Origin: Siphonodentalium dalli | Taxonomy: Eukaryota; Mollusca; Scaphopoda; Gadilida; Siphonodentaliidae | Reading direction: 5' to 3' | DNA length: 64,000 nt | Assembly: GCA_032622095.1 (NCBI GenBank) | Contig: CP136062.1 | Span: 132,387,282 to 132,451,281, forward strand | Shown here: one piece after another, positions 11,101 through 22,327 of the stretch | Numbering within the stretch: the first letter of the stretch is position 1 | Layout of the letters: the number at the start of each line of letters is the position of its first letter | Made by a program: the position numbers and the translations under genes | The notes under the pieces: model-generated | Database searches by the model: none | What the model was told of the DNA's origin: nothing | Seen by the model: only the letters and a program-made list of their open reading frames with translations

Positions 11101-12302
11101 TTTCTGTCCATCACCTTTTTTTATTAGAAAAGTGTATTAATGATCACATTTTTTAATTTGAGATATCAAATGGTATGGGGTCAACTTGTTACAGACCGTA
11201 GACCGTCCGCTCATTGGTATCTCTACATCCCAGAGGCTCGTAATATGGCAAAAATGGTCAATTATGCCAGTCCCATTTTCTGGAATCCCCCCAAAGACAT
11301 ACATTTTCGTATAAAATATGACCATTAAATACCACTTTATTTGACAAATTGCATCATATGTAACATACCTGATCATAAAATCACAAAGTATGCGAAATGT
11401 TTACCAATTCAAGTGACAAAATTTAGCTCACAACACTGTCCCACGATTGGTGGTCCCTACTGTTACCAAGAGAGAAACACAGAATACAACAGTCTTGGCA
11501 TTGGGGAATAAGGAAGTGCAAATTGGTTTTCAGTACTACTCATCAATACATATGGCTAAACAAATGTCGTCTGTTGGTCGGCGCAGTTAATTTGCCTGTA
11601 ATTGACAGTTTTATTCACCAAAAAGGTGAGTACATTGGGAGTGTGTCACTACTGTTACCATAGATACAGGTCTGTGAGTTTGTTATTACACAAATGTTTC
11701 TCTTCTTAGTTTTGTCCAAGGTGATCCCTATGAGGCAACATATACATTTTGTTTCATTCCAATGGACGACCAGGAGGAATCCCCATTATAAACCCGAAAC
11801 GTCTCTACTGTTACCGTCCCTACTGTTACCCTTGAAATAGTAACAGTAGGGAACATTTTGGTAAGAGCAGGGACAAAATTCAGCATAGGCATGAGTAAGT
11901 TTTAGTCTGCACGTAATAATTATTTTTACATCACCCGACTCTGGTTCTTTGCTTATTATATCAATATTTTCACAGATTTTACCCATCAGTCCTGTCTCAT
12001 TCACATAATGCTGGACGTGGTAACAGGAGGGACATTGTGGTAACAGCAGTGTCAATCCATTACATAATTGTTATTGTTGGCAATGAATTGACATATATTT
12101 GTTTTTCCTTGCATAACGCCTTCCATTCTTGTCTTCCAAACACTCATTTTGGTATATAATCTTTTCTAGTATACTTGATTGAGATCCAGTAAACGAAAGT
12201 ATAGGTGCTCATTCGCAATGATCAAACAGTTTTCACATACATTCACATAGGGCACATTCTCGTGCCCAACACTAACCCATGTAAACTGTCAAATATACAC
12301 AC

Positions 12303-12822
12303 ACCACTGATCAAGTGGTCCTGCTAATATGCTATGATGCTGGTGGTCCTGCTGAATTGTTATGATGCGGGTAGGGCAAACTAATGCCGTTACGAACTAG
12401 TAGCGTTATTTTTTCTAAAGTTGTCATGTTCGCGATGTTTGACTAGTCCGAGCGATTTGAGAAAAAACCAGTGTATGTATGAAAGATTCAAGAACATATA
12501 TATATTTGATAAATATAATAATGCCTGCGCTGGTGTTTTTAAAATGACGTGAATAACCCATCTTTGATTATAGTCAATTTTCAACAACTAATACATTACA
12601 TTAAAAATATTTCGCAATAAATATATTTTTGAATGTTTGATACGCATAATGGCTTTTCCTGCATATATTCAGATTATCGGAACACCGCGAAAAAGACAAA
12701 TTAAAATTTTTAAAGGTACTTATTGTTAACAGCATCAGTTTGCCCTAACATCATCATAGCAATTCAGCAGGACCCAACCGCAACATAGCACATTAGCAGA
12801 CCACTTGACCAGGGGTGATACG
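12303..12822. mobile_element. ~520-bp foldback element
   Basis: The left arm contains GATCAAGTGGTCCTGCTAAT, GTCCTGCTGAATTGTTATGA and AGGGCAAACTAATGC. Its diverged complement lies at about 12735-12822. It sits between the two clusters of the 15-bp motif. No target duplication could be defined. Confidence 0.6.
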
Positions 12823-13770
12823 GGTATCTTTTTTGCGCAATTCTCACCGATATTTGATTCCTTTTTCTGTTCAGTTTATGGCCCTTTCAGCAGCAGTAAA
12901 ACAACTTCATCGTTGATTTCTGAAAGAGTCCTATTTATCCTATTACTATTTTGCATATTGGTGTACCATTAATGATAAATCTGTCGGCGCAACCTCGAAA
13001 TATGAGCTGGTGATATATTTTGATTGACAACCTAATTTCAAGCACCCACGAAATTGAATAATGATTGCGTTTATGCCACGGTACATGTATGTGAAAAATC
13101 ATTTACTTGTGAGGTACTAAATTATAAATCCGAACAATGTATCTTCATCATTCCATAGCGAGTCCATTAGTCGTCTATGAGGTATATGCACTATACAGGG
13201 TTTACTATAGTCAGCATTTAACGAGATCACCACCCTTGTGTAAACAAATAACAAAGAGCAATCGGTGTTAAGTAGCTATCAACATACTGGTAGTAATTGG
13301 TAAATTACCACTGTACACCATCACCTGCCACACCGTGTGGACAATTATATAGTCAGTTTGTGCTTGGAGTCAGAAGTTGTTCAATCTAATCCTGTCCAAT
13401 AACCACATAAAAATCCCTTTTAAAGCCAATTACAGTGGAATTTCAAACAAAACGTGTTTTGTTCATGATACGACAGCTGTACAATGTGTCTGATGAAGTT
13501 CATTTCATCAAATTTCGAGCAGGGCATCGATGAACATCGTGCGAAAATGTATTATTGTATTATCATGTTCAATACTATATTTAAACGCAATGGTCATGTG
13601 TGTCTTGCTTATTGTCACTATATGTCGTATTATTATGCCATTACCAGTGTGTTGTCACTATTTATAGTTAAAATTGTCATGCAGTTCTGCAATAATACAT
13701 CATACGAAGAACAAAAATCCACCATTATAGTCTGACAACACATACGAATTGTCAATATGCTATAGTTACG

Positions 13771-14056
13771 AGGGGCCTCGGTGGCTCAATCGGTTAGGGG
13801 TACCACTCCAAGCTGTTTCGCCCTCCAGCGCTGGCGATAAGGGTTCAATTCCACATGTTTCCATCGTGGACTTTGTAACTTGCCAGTTACTCGCCGATGG
13901 TCGGTGGTTTGCCGCACATGGTTGACGAGTTTATCAGCCATTGAAATCACTGTTAGATTAGTCGCAAGTGTGCGGATTTCCTCCACCACAAAAACTGCAA
14001 TGTCGTGATATGGCCTTAGTGGCTAAAGCGACAATAAACCCCAATCAATCAATCAA
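13771..14056 (+). mobile_element. tRNA-derived SINE, full length, with 12-bp target duplication
   Basis: It starts with GGGGCCTCGGTGGCTCAATC. A tRNA A box (TGGCTCAATCGG) lies at 13782-13793 and a B box (GGTTCAATTCC) at 13842-13852. The body includes GTGTGCGGATTTCC and the tail is (CAAT)n. The perfect 12-bp duplication GCTATAGTTACG lies at 13759-13770 and 14057-14068. Heads and tails of this kind occur in SINEs of molluscs and other lophotrochozoans. The RNA polymerase III promoter boxes look intact. Confidence 0.9.
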
Positions 14057-15119
14057 GCTATAGTTACGCTAATGTCCTTCCTGTTATCAATGACCAATTG
14101 CGGCGTGTATTTCATAAATTGCACCTATATTTTACTATCAGAACGTTAGCTTTTAGTTATCCTGTGCCTGGTCGAATACTATATTGTGTTCTTTGTCATA
14201 TTTTGTATGTGTGAGTCCTTCCTGTTACTACCAGTCCCTCCTGTTACCAAATGATGGCCTTAAATGCATCAGACTCTCAGTTAATTCATTTTGTTTCCAG
14301 TTGTAGTACGCATTTTGTCCAGTTGGATCTCGTTCACGTATAGAAAATTACATTTTGTTTTATTGTTAGAAATAATGTTTCCACAAGTATGTGCATAATA
14401 AAACTGTCCCTTCTGTTACTTCAAGTGTCTCTCCTGTTACTGGTTTGTCACACCTGTTACCGTGGATCTTTTCTGTCGTATCGAGATTAATTTGAATTAG
14501 ATTCCCTCATCCCGATAGAATTGTGGAGTGTTTACCTTACCCTTCGGAAAAATATATGGCCATAATAAAATAGAAATGCACATCTTTCCAGGTCGAGAAC
14601 AATCGATCCCTGGATATCGGAAATTTATGCATATCACGTATACATTATCATAACTCGTTATGCTTATCATGTTTTTGGTGTTTATTTATGCAACTTCTGA
14701 TGACCACACAATGCACACGTTGCGCATTTATTATTTTCCACCTCTATATCACACAAAATCATATTTATATTGAATAAATTAACGGTAACAGTAGGGACAC
14801 TAGGTGTGTGTGCATCGTCATTGGACCTGATCCGGACAGGATATAGGGGTGATTAAGATTGCACTTTACTTTCATCAGTTCTACTGGATATCCCTCAACC
14901 AGGAAAACAGGTAAGATACGTTCTTTCGTAGAAATAATTTTTTGATTCTTGAATACCCAAATCGGCCACATTTTTTGAAAAATGCCCATGGGTACACCAT
15001 ATGTGTATACCGGTGAACCCCAGAGTTATATATGCAACAGTTGTTCAGTTTGATCAAAATTATAAATTAAGTTTATTGCTATATCTAGAATGACATGATG
15101 AATCCTACTTATGCCCAAC

Positions 15120-15395
15120 TAACCTTGTGACCAGTCACCATTATAGTGACGCACGCTGAACGTGTAGCTCCTTGGTAAACGTATCGGAAAACGAGGTAGA
15201 CATCAGTCGGATTATTATAGTGTCATTATGTAAATAATATATTAATAATGTACTAATATCACGTTTTATTTCAGGTGTTATTAATGTTTTTCAAGTTTAT
15301 AATTTCAGGTGCAGTTCATGGCGAATAAGATGGAAGTCAAGATAAAAAAAACGGCCCTTTTCAGGGGCACACACTTTCTCCTGAAGAGTAATCTT
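15120..15395 (+). repeat. right copy of the stem-loop-bearing segment
   Basis: Inverted relative to 8510-8790. Shared landmarks are TCACCATTATAGTGAC, CGCTGAACGTG, ATCGGAAAACGAG, TTTCAGGTG and the terminal stem-loop. Divergence between copies is moderate. Confidence 0.6.
15353..15368 (+). terminator. histone-type 3' stem-loop, second copy with one stem mismatch
   Basis: The sequence is A-rich leader, then GGCCCTTTTCAGGGGC, then ACACACTTTCTCC. The fifteenth base breaks one stem pair relative to the 8540-8555 copy. The flanks are otherwise the same type. Confidence 0.45.
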
Positions 15396-15793
15396 TAAAA
15401 TTGCTAAACCTTCATAATTATATTGCTTAATAAACAAAAGTCATTGTTTGTTTTTATTCCCACTACTTGCCCTTTGATCTTCATGTGACCCACCACTGAC
15501 TTAATCCAATTAGCCGCCTAACAATAGCAATTAACAGCCAATTAGCGACTCGGCGGCTGATTCCAACTACAACTTTTAGTGTGCTGGAGAACGAAAAATG
15601 TCGATAAAAGTTGATAAATAAGACTTACAGATTATCTTTTTAGTTTTTATTATTTGTAATTGGCATAACTTACCACAAACCAAAATTCATCATTATTGGA
15701 ATTATATTAACGACAATAAACGAAATTGAAAATCCCAACTACACATTTTACTGGACTCGGGCTCGGGCTCGGACTACAACTATTAGTGTGTCC

Positions 15794-16110
15794 CGGCAGG
15801 TGCTCGGAAAATTAAGCTCTCCCAGCGATATTCCTTCAAATGTTGTTCTCATATAGTCATGTGTCTGGACCTCGACCGATCCGACTCAACTTTGGTATGT
15901 AGGCCTACTTTGATCCCGGAAACAATATGGACGGGTCCAATTTCACGTGCGATCGTGTCCTTGACATTGACATTGACCTCGCTCATATAGGCATGTTTCT
16001 GGGCCGATAGAACAATAGTTTGTTCAGACGCTCCAAACGGAGGCGATCACAAAGAAATCCCTACATAGCCAGGACGACGTCGGACACATCAGCTAGTACT
16101 ATATTATTAT
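15794..16110. other. unassigned spacer
   Basis: No repeat arm or coding frame is recognised. It includes a short CTTGACATTGACATTGACCT run. Confidence 0.4.
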
Positions 16111-16360
16111 ACAAGAAAACCATAGTCAGAAATTGTAACGCCCCCAATATCATATTATTAGCCATAAATATAAATTATAATATAAAATATATTGGTTACA
16201 TGAATGCACCGCCTCAGAATTCCGTTAAAACAACTAATCCTTCAAATTATTACAAAAAACTACGGCTTATTACTGCAGGTTTTTCATTCACCAAACCAGA
16301 AAGCTTCTAAATGCGGATCAACAAGTGTGTTCCCGCCATAAAATATTCAAGTGTGCATGG
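16111..16360 (+). repeat. left arm of a relict inverted-repeat element
   Basis: It starts ACAAGAAAACCATAGTCAGA and is repeated in inverse orientation at 21590-22323. Shared landmarks are GCACCGCCTCAGAATTCCGT, AAACTACGGCTTATTACTGC and AAATGCGGATCA. Three other copies of the same terminus end near 19814, 22323 and 30576. Confidence 0.75.
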
Positions 16361-18329
16361 CCCAGCCATTGTTCATACATAAACATCGAACGCAATTAAC
16401 GCGGTCATAATAGTTACATAGTACATACTGCAACTATAAGACATCCAGCGAATACATGCCCCACGAAAACCCGAAATGTGTTGTCCTGCGAGATATCCCA
16501 TCGCTATAGCTCAATTTGACACGGCCATATTGGCCTTTCTACAATATCCTAAACAATAAAGCTTCTCAAATCATCGGCATAGTCAATAGAACTTTCACGA
16601 ACTTGGACATTCCAACTACAGCTTTTACCGGACTCGGGGTGGCAGTACAACTTTAACGCATCCCAAAATAACCGGGAAAAAAAAAATATCTATTTATAAA
16701 ATGCCCATAGGACCACATATTTCTAAAATTTGTAAAACAGTATACACCGGTGGCGTTAATAACTGACAGAAACTGTGTTTTAATATCTGTCGCGTGGTAC
16801 CGAGCATAAGCGTTGTGCGATATCGGTCCTACCATAGATCCTATTTTTAGTCTATGGTTCTACTATCAACGAAAACAAACAAAGAGAAGTCAACATTAAT
16901 GGATATGAGGGTGGAAGTTGGTGTGTGTATGTTTGTAGATGTACATTATATGTGTATTTAATATTATTTTCACCTTTGATGACTGTCTGTTTTAGTTTTA
17001 TAGTATTATTTAAATACCGGTCAACCTACTATAACGAACATAAGGTTGGCAGTGCCCAATTCGGTCATTAATTATAATTAACTAAGGGTTTAAAGTGATG
17101 TGAAACACTCCGGTGGGGTGGCCAATTATAAACGGAGAACAATCTTGCTCAAAGTTGTTTCTTTTACGAATATTATTCCAAAATTGACAACACACACCGC
17201 CATTCTTATATATTAATTGAATGCAATGACTTTTAATTGCCGCGAAATCATTTGTGTTAGTTTATCGCCGATTATTGCGTCCCGAATCTAGATGTAAATA
17301 TTTACATTTGAGCGTAGTTCAGACGATGTTTTCTATGTAGTGGTATGGTCGATTTCTTTGAAATTTTCGAAGATGTTAGTATAATGCTATACATTCCCCA
17401 GGTTTGCATTGCATCTGAGTAGTGGCCTAGTACTAACTTGTCACTTTCACGCACTCGAACAAGTCCATAATATGTCTTTAATACACCGTCGCCGTGTTAA
17501 TTGCACATCGTTGAATTGTTTTAATTTCAGTGAATGATGTAACAACATGGGATTTCCTCATATCCTCATATACATGAATATATACATGTATGTTGCGATA
17601 CTGAGGCGCTTTAATTTGTCTTATATTTAATCGAGGTCTTTAGTTTATTCCAGTATGTTTGGTACTGTTCGCCATAACATGGAAAATAACATCAGGGAAT
17701 AATTTTTTAACTACAGAAATATTAGCAACAAAATATATTATCATAATATATAATACTAAAATTGTACCATATCCTGTTAATATAGAATATTTACATAGCC
17801 TGTCTGTGTTACACTAAATCCTGTTCAGTAATTGGTCGACTGCCAATTTGGGTCACCGGTTTACATCCCAATAATGCAGATATCTCTGAGTTTAACATAA
17901 ATTGTTGAACTAATCACTAAACGCGATAAGCATAATAATTTTGGGCGTGCTTTTCAAAGTTCAGCCGAATGGCACCTGAAGCCTATACTGTTATTTATAT
18001 CGATCACTTTATCGTAGCTAAGAGTTTGGAAATCTTATATTTGGCTGACTTAATGTGCTGCGTGCGCTAGTCGCAAATTATCGGCCATTTTGTGAAAATA
18101 AATAAGAAAACGCTCAGCTTTTTAAGGGAATAAATCACCAAAATCTATATCAATATAAGAAATGAATGTAGTGGTGCGTGTTATTTGGGGGATACGGCGC
18201 TGTGATCGTGAAGATACAGTTAGTGTAAACCGCTTCGCGAAACTTACACAATGTACCCCAACGGCCACCGCACCGTATGGACAAACTTGTTTTTTCAATA
18301 TGACGATATACACAGAATTAAATCGAAAC
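16361..18329. other. 2-kb stretch with no recognisable gene
   Basis: It holds a degraded copy of the TGTAGTTGG/CCGAGTCC end motif at about 16605-16660. Otherwise I see only AT-rich DNA with no supported frame. Confidence 0.45.
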
Positions 18330-19130
18330 AGGGATTTGGAGACTGGTAAATTCTTATCGGGGGGGGGGTAAACCTTTTTTTTTATACATATTTGGGAGCC
18401 GAGACTTGCCCTACCTTCCTTTTACATTAAGAGCTATTTTGAGAACACTATAGCATCATTTATTCATTTATGTAGTTAATGTTTAAATATTCCTTTAGAA
18501 CCACATCTCAGACAGTTCTGTAGAAGTTTTGAGGCACACACAGTGACTAAAAGGCAAAGCGACCAAGTTTCATATCCTTATCCCACGCCTTCCCTATATA
18601 CCTCAAAATATGCATTTCTTATCATTAATATCTGAGAATCGTCTCTACCTTGGTCAATTGTGGTCCAACCTATTTCAACATGATGAGATATAATGAATAA
18701 GACCATAACAGGTGTTTGGAGATTGATCCATTATTATCGGGGGGGGGGGGCTGACACGTGAAAAATTTCATAGATATGGGAGCCGCGCGAACTTCCCTAC
18801 ATTTTAGATTACGAGCTATATATCAGAATAACATATAATCATTTATGAACTCAGTCATTTGATATTTGTTTAAAACCACATTTCAGACAGTTCTTTAAAA
18901 GTTTGAGCAACAAACAGTGACCAAAAGGCAAGGAGACCAAGTTATCCCTGCCTTACCACACACCTTCCGTATACCTCAAAATATGCCATTCTGAATATGC
19001 ATATTTATATTTTGAGGTAGGGCATGTCTGGTAAGATTAACTACATAAATGATTCTATAAATCTTTAACAATTCATGATCACCCCCCCCCCCCCCCGATA
19101 TATAAGAATTTATCAGTCTGTCTTCAAGCC
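18330..19130. repeat. two direct and one inverted partial copies of a ~350-bp poly-G-tract repeat
   Basis: Direct copies run from about 18330 and 18710. Each has GGAGA-TG-T-AATT-TTATCG followed by a run of 10 or 12 G, and later GGCAA-G-GACCAAGTT and ACCTCAAAATATGC. A third partial copy at 19008-19130 is inverted and carries a 15-base C run (19082-19096). Confidence 0.75.
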
Positions 19131-19284
19131 CCCTTTTTTATTATATTCTTTGTATGTCATCATATTGATAAATAAGTTTGTCTACAATTGACCACTAATG
19201 ACCAGAAATGCATATCTTTAGGTAGGAATGGGTTAATGCAGAGCAAACTTGATCTCCTTGCCTTTAACCACTCTGTATGTGACC

Positions 19285-19498
19285 CTCGGCGCAGTATATG
19301 CCGATTAGTTACGCCGATCGTCGACGTATATACGCCAACCATCGGCGTATACCACGCCGCTCCGTATATACTATACGCCGCTCATCGGCTAATGATCGGC
19401 GTAACTATACGCCGATGGTCGACGTATAACTACGCCGATGATGGGCGTATATATATATCTACGCCGATGATGGGCGTATATATGCCGATCTAGGCGTG
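19285..19498. repeat. short-period array of GGCGTA/TACGCC motifs
   Basis: About 214 bases contain more than a dozen units of ATCGGCGTA or TACGCCGAT in both orientations, separated by short TA-rich spacers such as TATATATA. The result is many overlapping short palindromes with a much higher CpG density than the flanks. Confidence 0.8.
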
Positions 19499-19518
19499 GA
19501 ATTTATTCCGCGCTCCGC

Positions 19519-19814
19519 GTGTATAATGTTTCGCTGTTTCTTGTTCTACAGTGGGCGCGTGTGCGTTTTATTTATAGAATGGGAATTTTTGGACGGATTA
19601 AAAGTCGAACTGCGACCCGGAGGCCGAGTCCGGTAAACGGTGTAGTTGGAAATTTCAATTTCAATTGTTATTCGGATGCCAAGAAGTGCAAGGCGATTAA
19701 TTCTATGTGTTGGTCATTCGTGAAACCAATATATTTTATATTCTATAATTACAATCATGGGTACATAATATATTATCTTGAACGCGTTACCATTTCTGAC
19801 TATGGTTTTCTTGT
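19519..19814 (-). repeat. solo relict arm of the inverted-repeat family
   Basis: It contains the CCGAGTCCGGTAAACGGTGT end-type motif, then CCAATATATTTTATATTCTA and ends CTGACTATGGTTTTCTTGT, matching the 22323 and 30576 termini. Confidence 0.55.
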
Positions 19815-20935
19815 TTGTGTATGTGGCGGCTCCATGCTTCCGTAGCGCGCACTGTGGGTTTTATGCAAATAATTGTTACCAGTGAAATATAATGTGACTG
19901 AGAATAAAGGTTTTGAGAATCTATGAGGAATATGACAGATGGTGTGTTTTTCACAAATTCGGACTTGTGAACCTTGTCACTGTTATAGTATATATTGGTA
20001 TATCTGGTAATTTTCCCAGGGGCTTGTGAAGTAAACGAGGTTACTATACCCAATGTGTCAATGGTTCTTACATATTGTGTCACAATAATCGCCTGTACGA
20101 AATTTCACAAAGAAATTCATGACATATTTTGAAAAATAATCCATTTTGAAATACCAGGAAATGTTGGCAAAACGTGCGTCTGACCCTAAAACCATCAACA
20201 ATCACACATCTATAATCACGTGTACTCTTTAACTGAACAGTTCAACTTGCTTTTTATATAATACCCGGTAGTTTAAAATAATTTTCGGAGTGGACAATGC
20301 TTTGAATTCCCTACGCCCCTCTTCGATCATATTACCCCTGTTTAACAAATTAATCTTAATTTCAATCAGCATCATCAAATGTGAGACCACATGGATGGGC
20401 ATATATATAAGGGTGGCAAGTATTGATGGTCATATCCATAAAAGTGGGTAGAGAGCGGTCATCGCTATATCGGAACATTTGTTTGCATTGGTGGAGCTTT
20501 TGTCGAATATGGGAGGTTAAATGCTGTCAGATTACTTTAAAAGGCATTGTTTGTTATTTTTTTATTTTGCGTTAAGTGACCCAAAAATGGCAATTAAAAA
20601 AAAGCAGCAAATTTTTTCAACAATATATTGTGTTACTATGCATGCTCAAATTATTATAATCTGTGCTAACACTCATGTTCACTTTGGAAATAATATAAGT
20701 GCTCTTATTTGAGTGTCATTGATAAAATTTGGTTAGTTGTGTCCAAATTAGATTATTGTCTTTTTTTTTAAATGGCGGCCACCTTGAAAACGGCGGCCAT
20801 CTTGGATTTTTATCGACCATTATTCACGCCCATCGGGTGTACACTGGTGGGCAAATTGTATATCGCCGTGTGTCGCCGAATGCGCCGTGTGTCTGTGGAG
20901 CTTTTATAAATAGATAATTGGTTTTTCCTTTTTCC
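19815..20935. other. no gene seen
   Basis: Open frames here are short and without recognisable domains. No repeat structure was identified apart from a GGCGGCCA pair near 20775-20800. Confidence 0.4.
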
Positions 20936-21488
20936 GGTTGTGACAATTCGCAGTATATAGGTCCCTGTTTGCGGAGGTCTATTTGCGGAGTTCCCCGAAT
21001 TCGCGGAGGTCGCCTAAAATGGTCGAAATATGTTTATTTTAATGAGGGGAACGGGTGCGTATATGTCAATTGATACGTATTTTAAACAAATAACGACACG
21101 ATCATTATAATAGTGGTTTGTTCTATCAATCATATCATGATCATGATCATCATAATACGGAACAAGTCTTGCGACTTCTCGTCCCAATAACATTATTTGC
21201 AATGCTTGTTTACAAATATATGTATCGTCATTCGATAATTACTTGTTAATTTACTTTAGTACAAAGGGAAATAGTATTCAACCAACTGATAGATAGTCTG
21301 TTGTGACAATTCGCATGCAGTAGGTCCCTGTTTGCGGAGGTCTATTTGTGGAGTTCCCCAAATTCGCGGAGATCCCCTAAAATGGTCGAAATATGTTGGT
21401 TTAATAATGAGGGAACGGGTGCGTATATGTCAATTGATACGTATTTTAAACAAATAACGACACGATCATGATAATAGTGGATTGTTCT
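20936..21488 (+). repeat. ~190-bp direct repeat, two copies 365 bp apart
   Basis: Copies at about 20936-21126 and 21301-21488 share TTGTGACAATTCGCA, TTTGCGGAGGTCTATTTG, AAAATGGTCGAAATATGTT and CAATTGATACGTATTTTAAA. Divergence is low (a few substitutions and small indels). Confidence 0.8.
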
Positions 21489-21589
21489 AGCAATCATTTC
21501 AAATTCGCTGGATTGATAGTTGCAGTATGTAACTATTATGACCGCATTAATTGCTTTCAATGTTTAGATATCAACAATGTCTGGACCAC

Positions 21590-22323
21590 TGTTGAAGATT
21601 TTATGGCGGGAACACAATGACTCCGATTTTTGATCCGCATTTAGAGACTTCTGGTGTGGTGAATTAGAAACCTGCAGTAATAAGCCGTAGTTTTTTTTAA
21701 TAATTTGAAGGATTAGTTGTTTTAACGGAATTCTGAGGCGGTGCGGTGCATTAAAGGTACTCAACCCGTAAAGAGGGTCCCCATCTCAACAGATTCCAAC
21801 AACAACAATCCGATCGGAGGGTCCTATATTACTATTTCTTTGGCTTTGGGGGTAAAAAATATTTGATTCGAGTCGAGGAACCCATCAAACAAAGCTCAGA
21901 GTTATTAGATATTGATTTTTGAAATTTGTTATAAACTCGAGATCAGTACTACTAACTGCCGTAATCTGCTCTGGATGTGTTCTCCAAATCTATTCAAACA
22001 GACAAGGATGGATAACTCTAAAATCAAGTGGTAATTTTAACGCAACTTTGACTGAGTTCTGGGCCAGATAGTATTCCCGATAATGAAAAATAATAGATTT
22101 CTAAAATCGATATCTAACAAATCTGAGCTTTGATGGGTGACTTCCTCGACTCGAATCAAATATTTTTGACCCCCGAAGCCATTGAAATGGTAATTGAGAG
22201 GAGTTTTATCGGGTTGAGTACCTTTAATGTAACCAATATATTTTATATTTTTTTTATAATTTATATTTATGCGTAATAATATAATCTTGAGGGCTTTACC
22301 ATTTCTGATTATGGTTTTCTTGT
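21590..22323 (-). repeat. right arm of the 16-kb inverted-repeat relict, interrupted by a TTAA element
   Basis: It is the inverse of 16111-16360, with a 477-bp insertion at 21751-22227. It ends CTGATTATGGTTTTCTTGT at 22323. Confidence 0.75.
21751..22227. mobile_element. 477-bp TTAA-target MITE (piggyBac-like) with AGGTACTCAACCCG ends
   Basis: TTAA at 21751-21754 and 22224-22227 flanks inverted ends AGGTACTCAACCCG and CGGGTTGAGTACCT. The uninterrupted equivalent site exists, inverted, at about 16190-16215. Internal inverted segments include TTTGATTCGAGTCGAGGAA and its complement. Related fragments lie at 23647-23770 and 36925-37271. Confidence 0.85.
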
Positions 22324-22327
22324 GGTG

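Larger units (their letters stand above)
11453..14798. repeat. fourteen dispersed copies of a 15-bp motif GTCCCTACTGTTACC
   Basis: Plus-strand copies start at 11453, 11645, 11801, 11816, 14074, 14215, 14234, 14406, 14427 and 14447. Minus-strand copies start at 11840, 12019, 12039 and 14784. Variants change mainly positions 4-7 and the last base. They form a left cluster and a right cluster, and the first and last copies are exact inverse complements, like the ends of an element with subterminal binding sites. Confidence 0.8.
10053..15793. mobile_element. 5.7-kb relict element with ~290-bp inverted arms
   Basis: The arm 10053-10345 and the arm 15500-15793 are inverted copies opening CACTAATAGTTGTAGTCC. 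Shared landmarks are AAAATGTGTAGTTGGGATTT, TTTTGGTTTGTGGTAAGTTA, ATAATTTGTAAGTCTTA-like tracts and CACACTAAAAGTTGTAGTTG. The end motif parallels that of 7970-10040 (CACTAA-A-GTGTACTCC), so both may belong to one superfamily. The interior holds a possible coding remnant (10968-11100), the 15-bp motif array, a foldback and a SINE. No clear target duplication was found. Confidence 0.6.

Noticed and set aside
13782-13852. tRNA gene suggested by A and B boxes
   Set aside because: The cloverleaf is not maintained and the boxes head a SINE with target duplication and CAAT tail.
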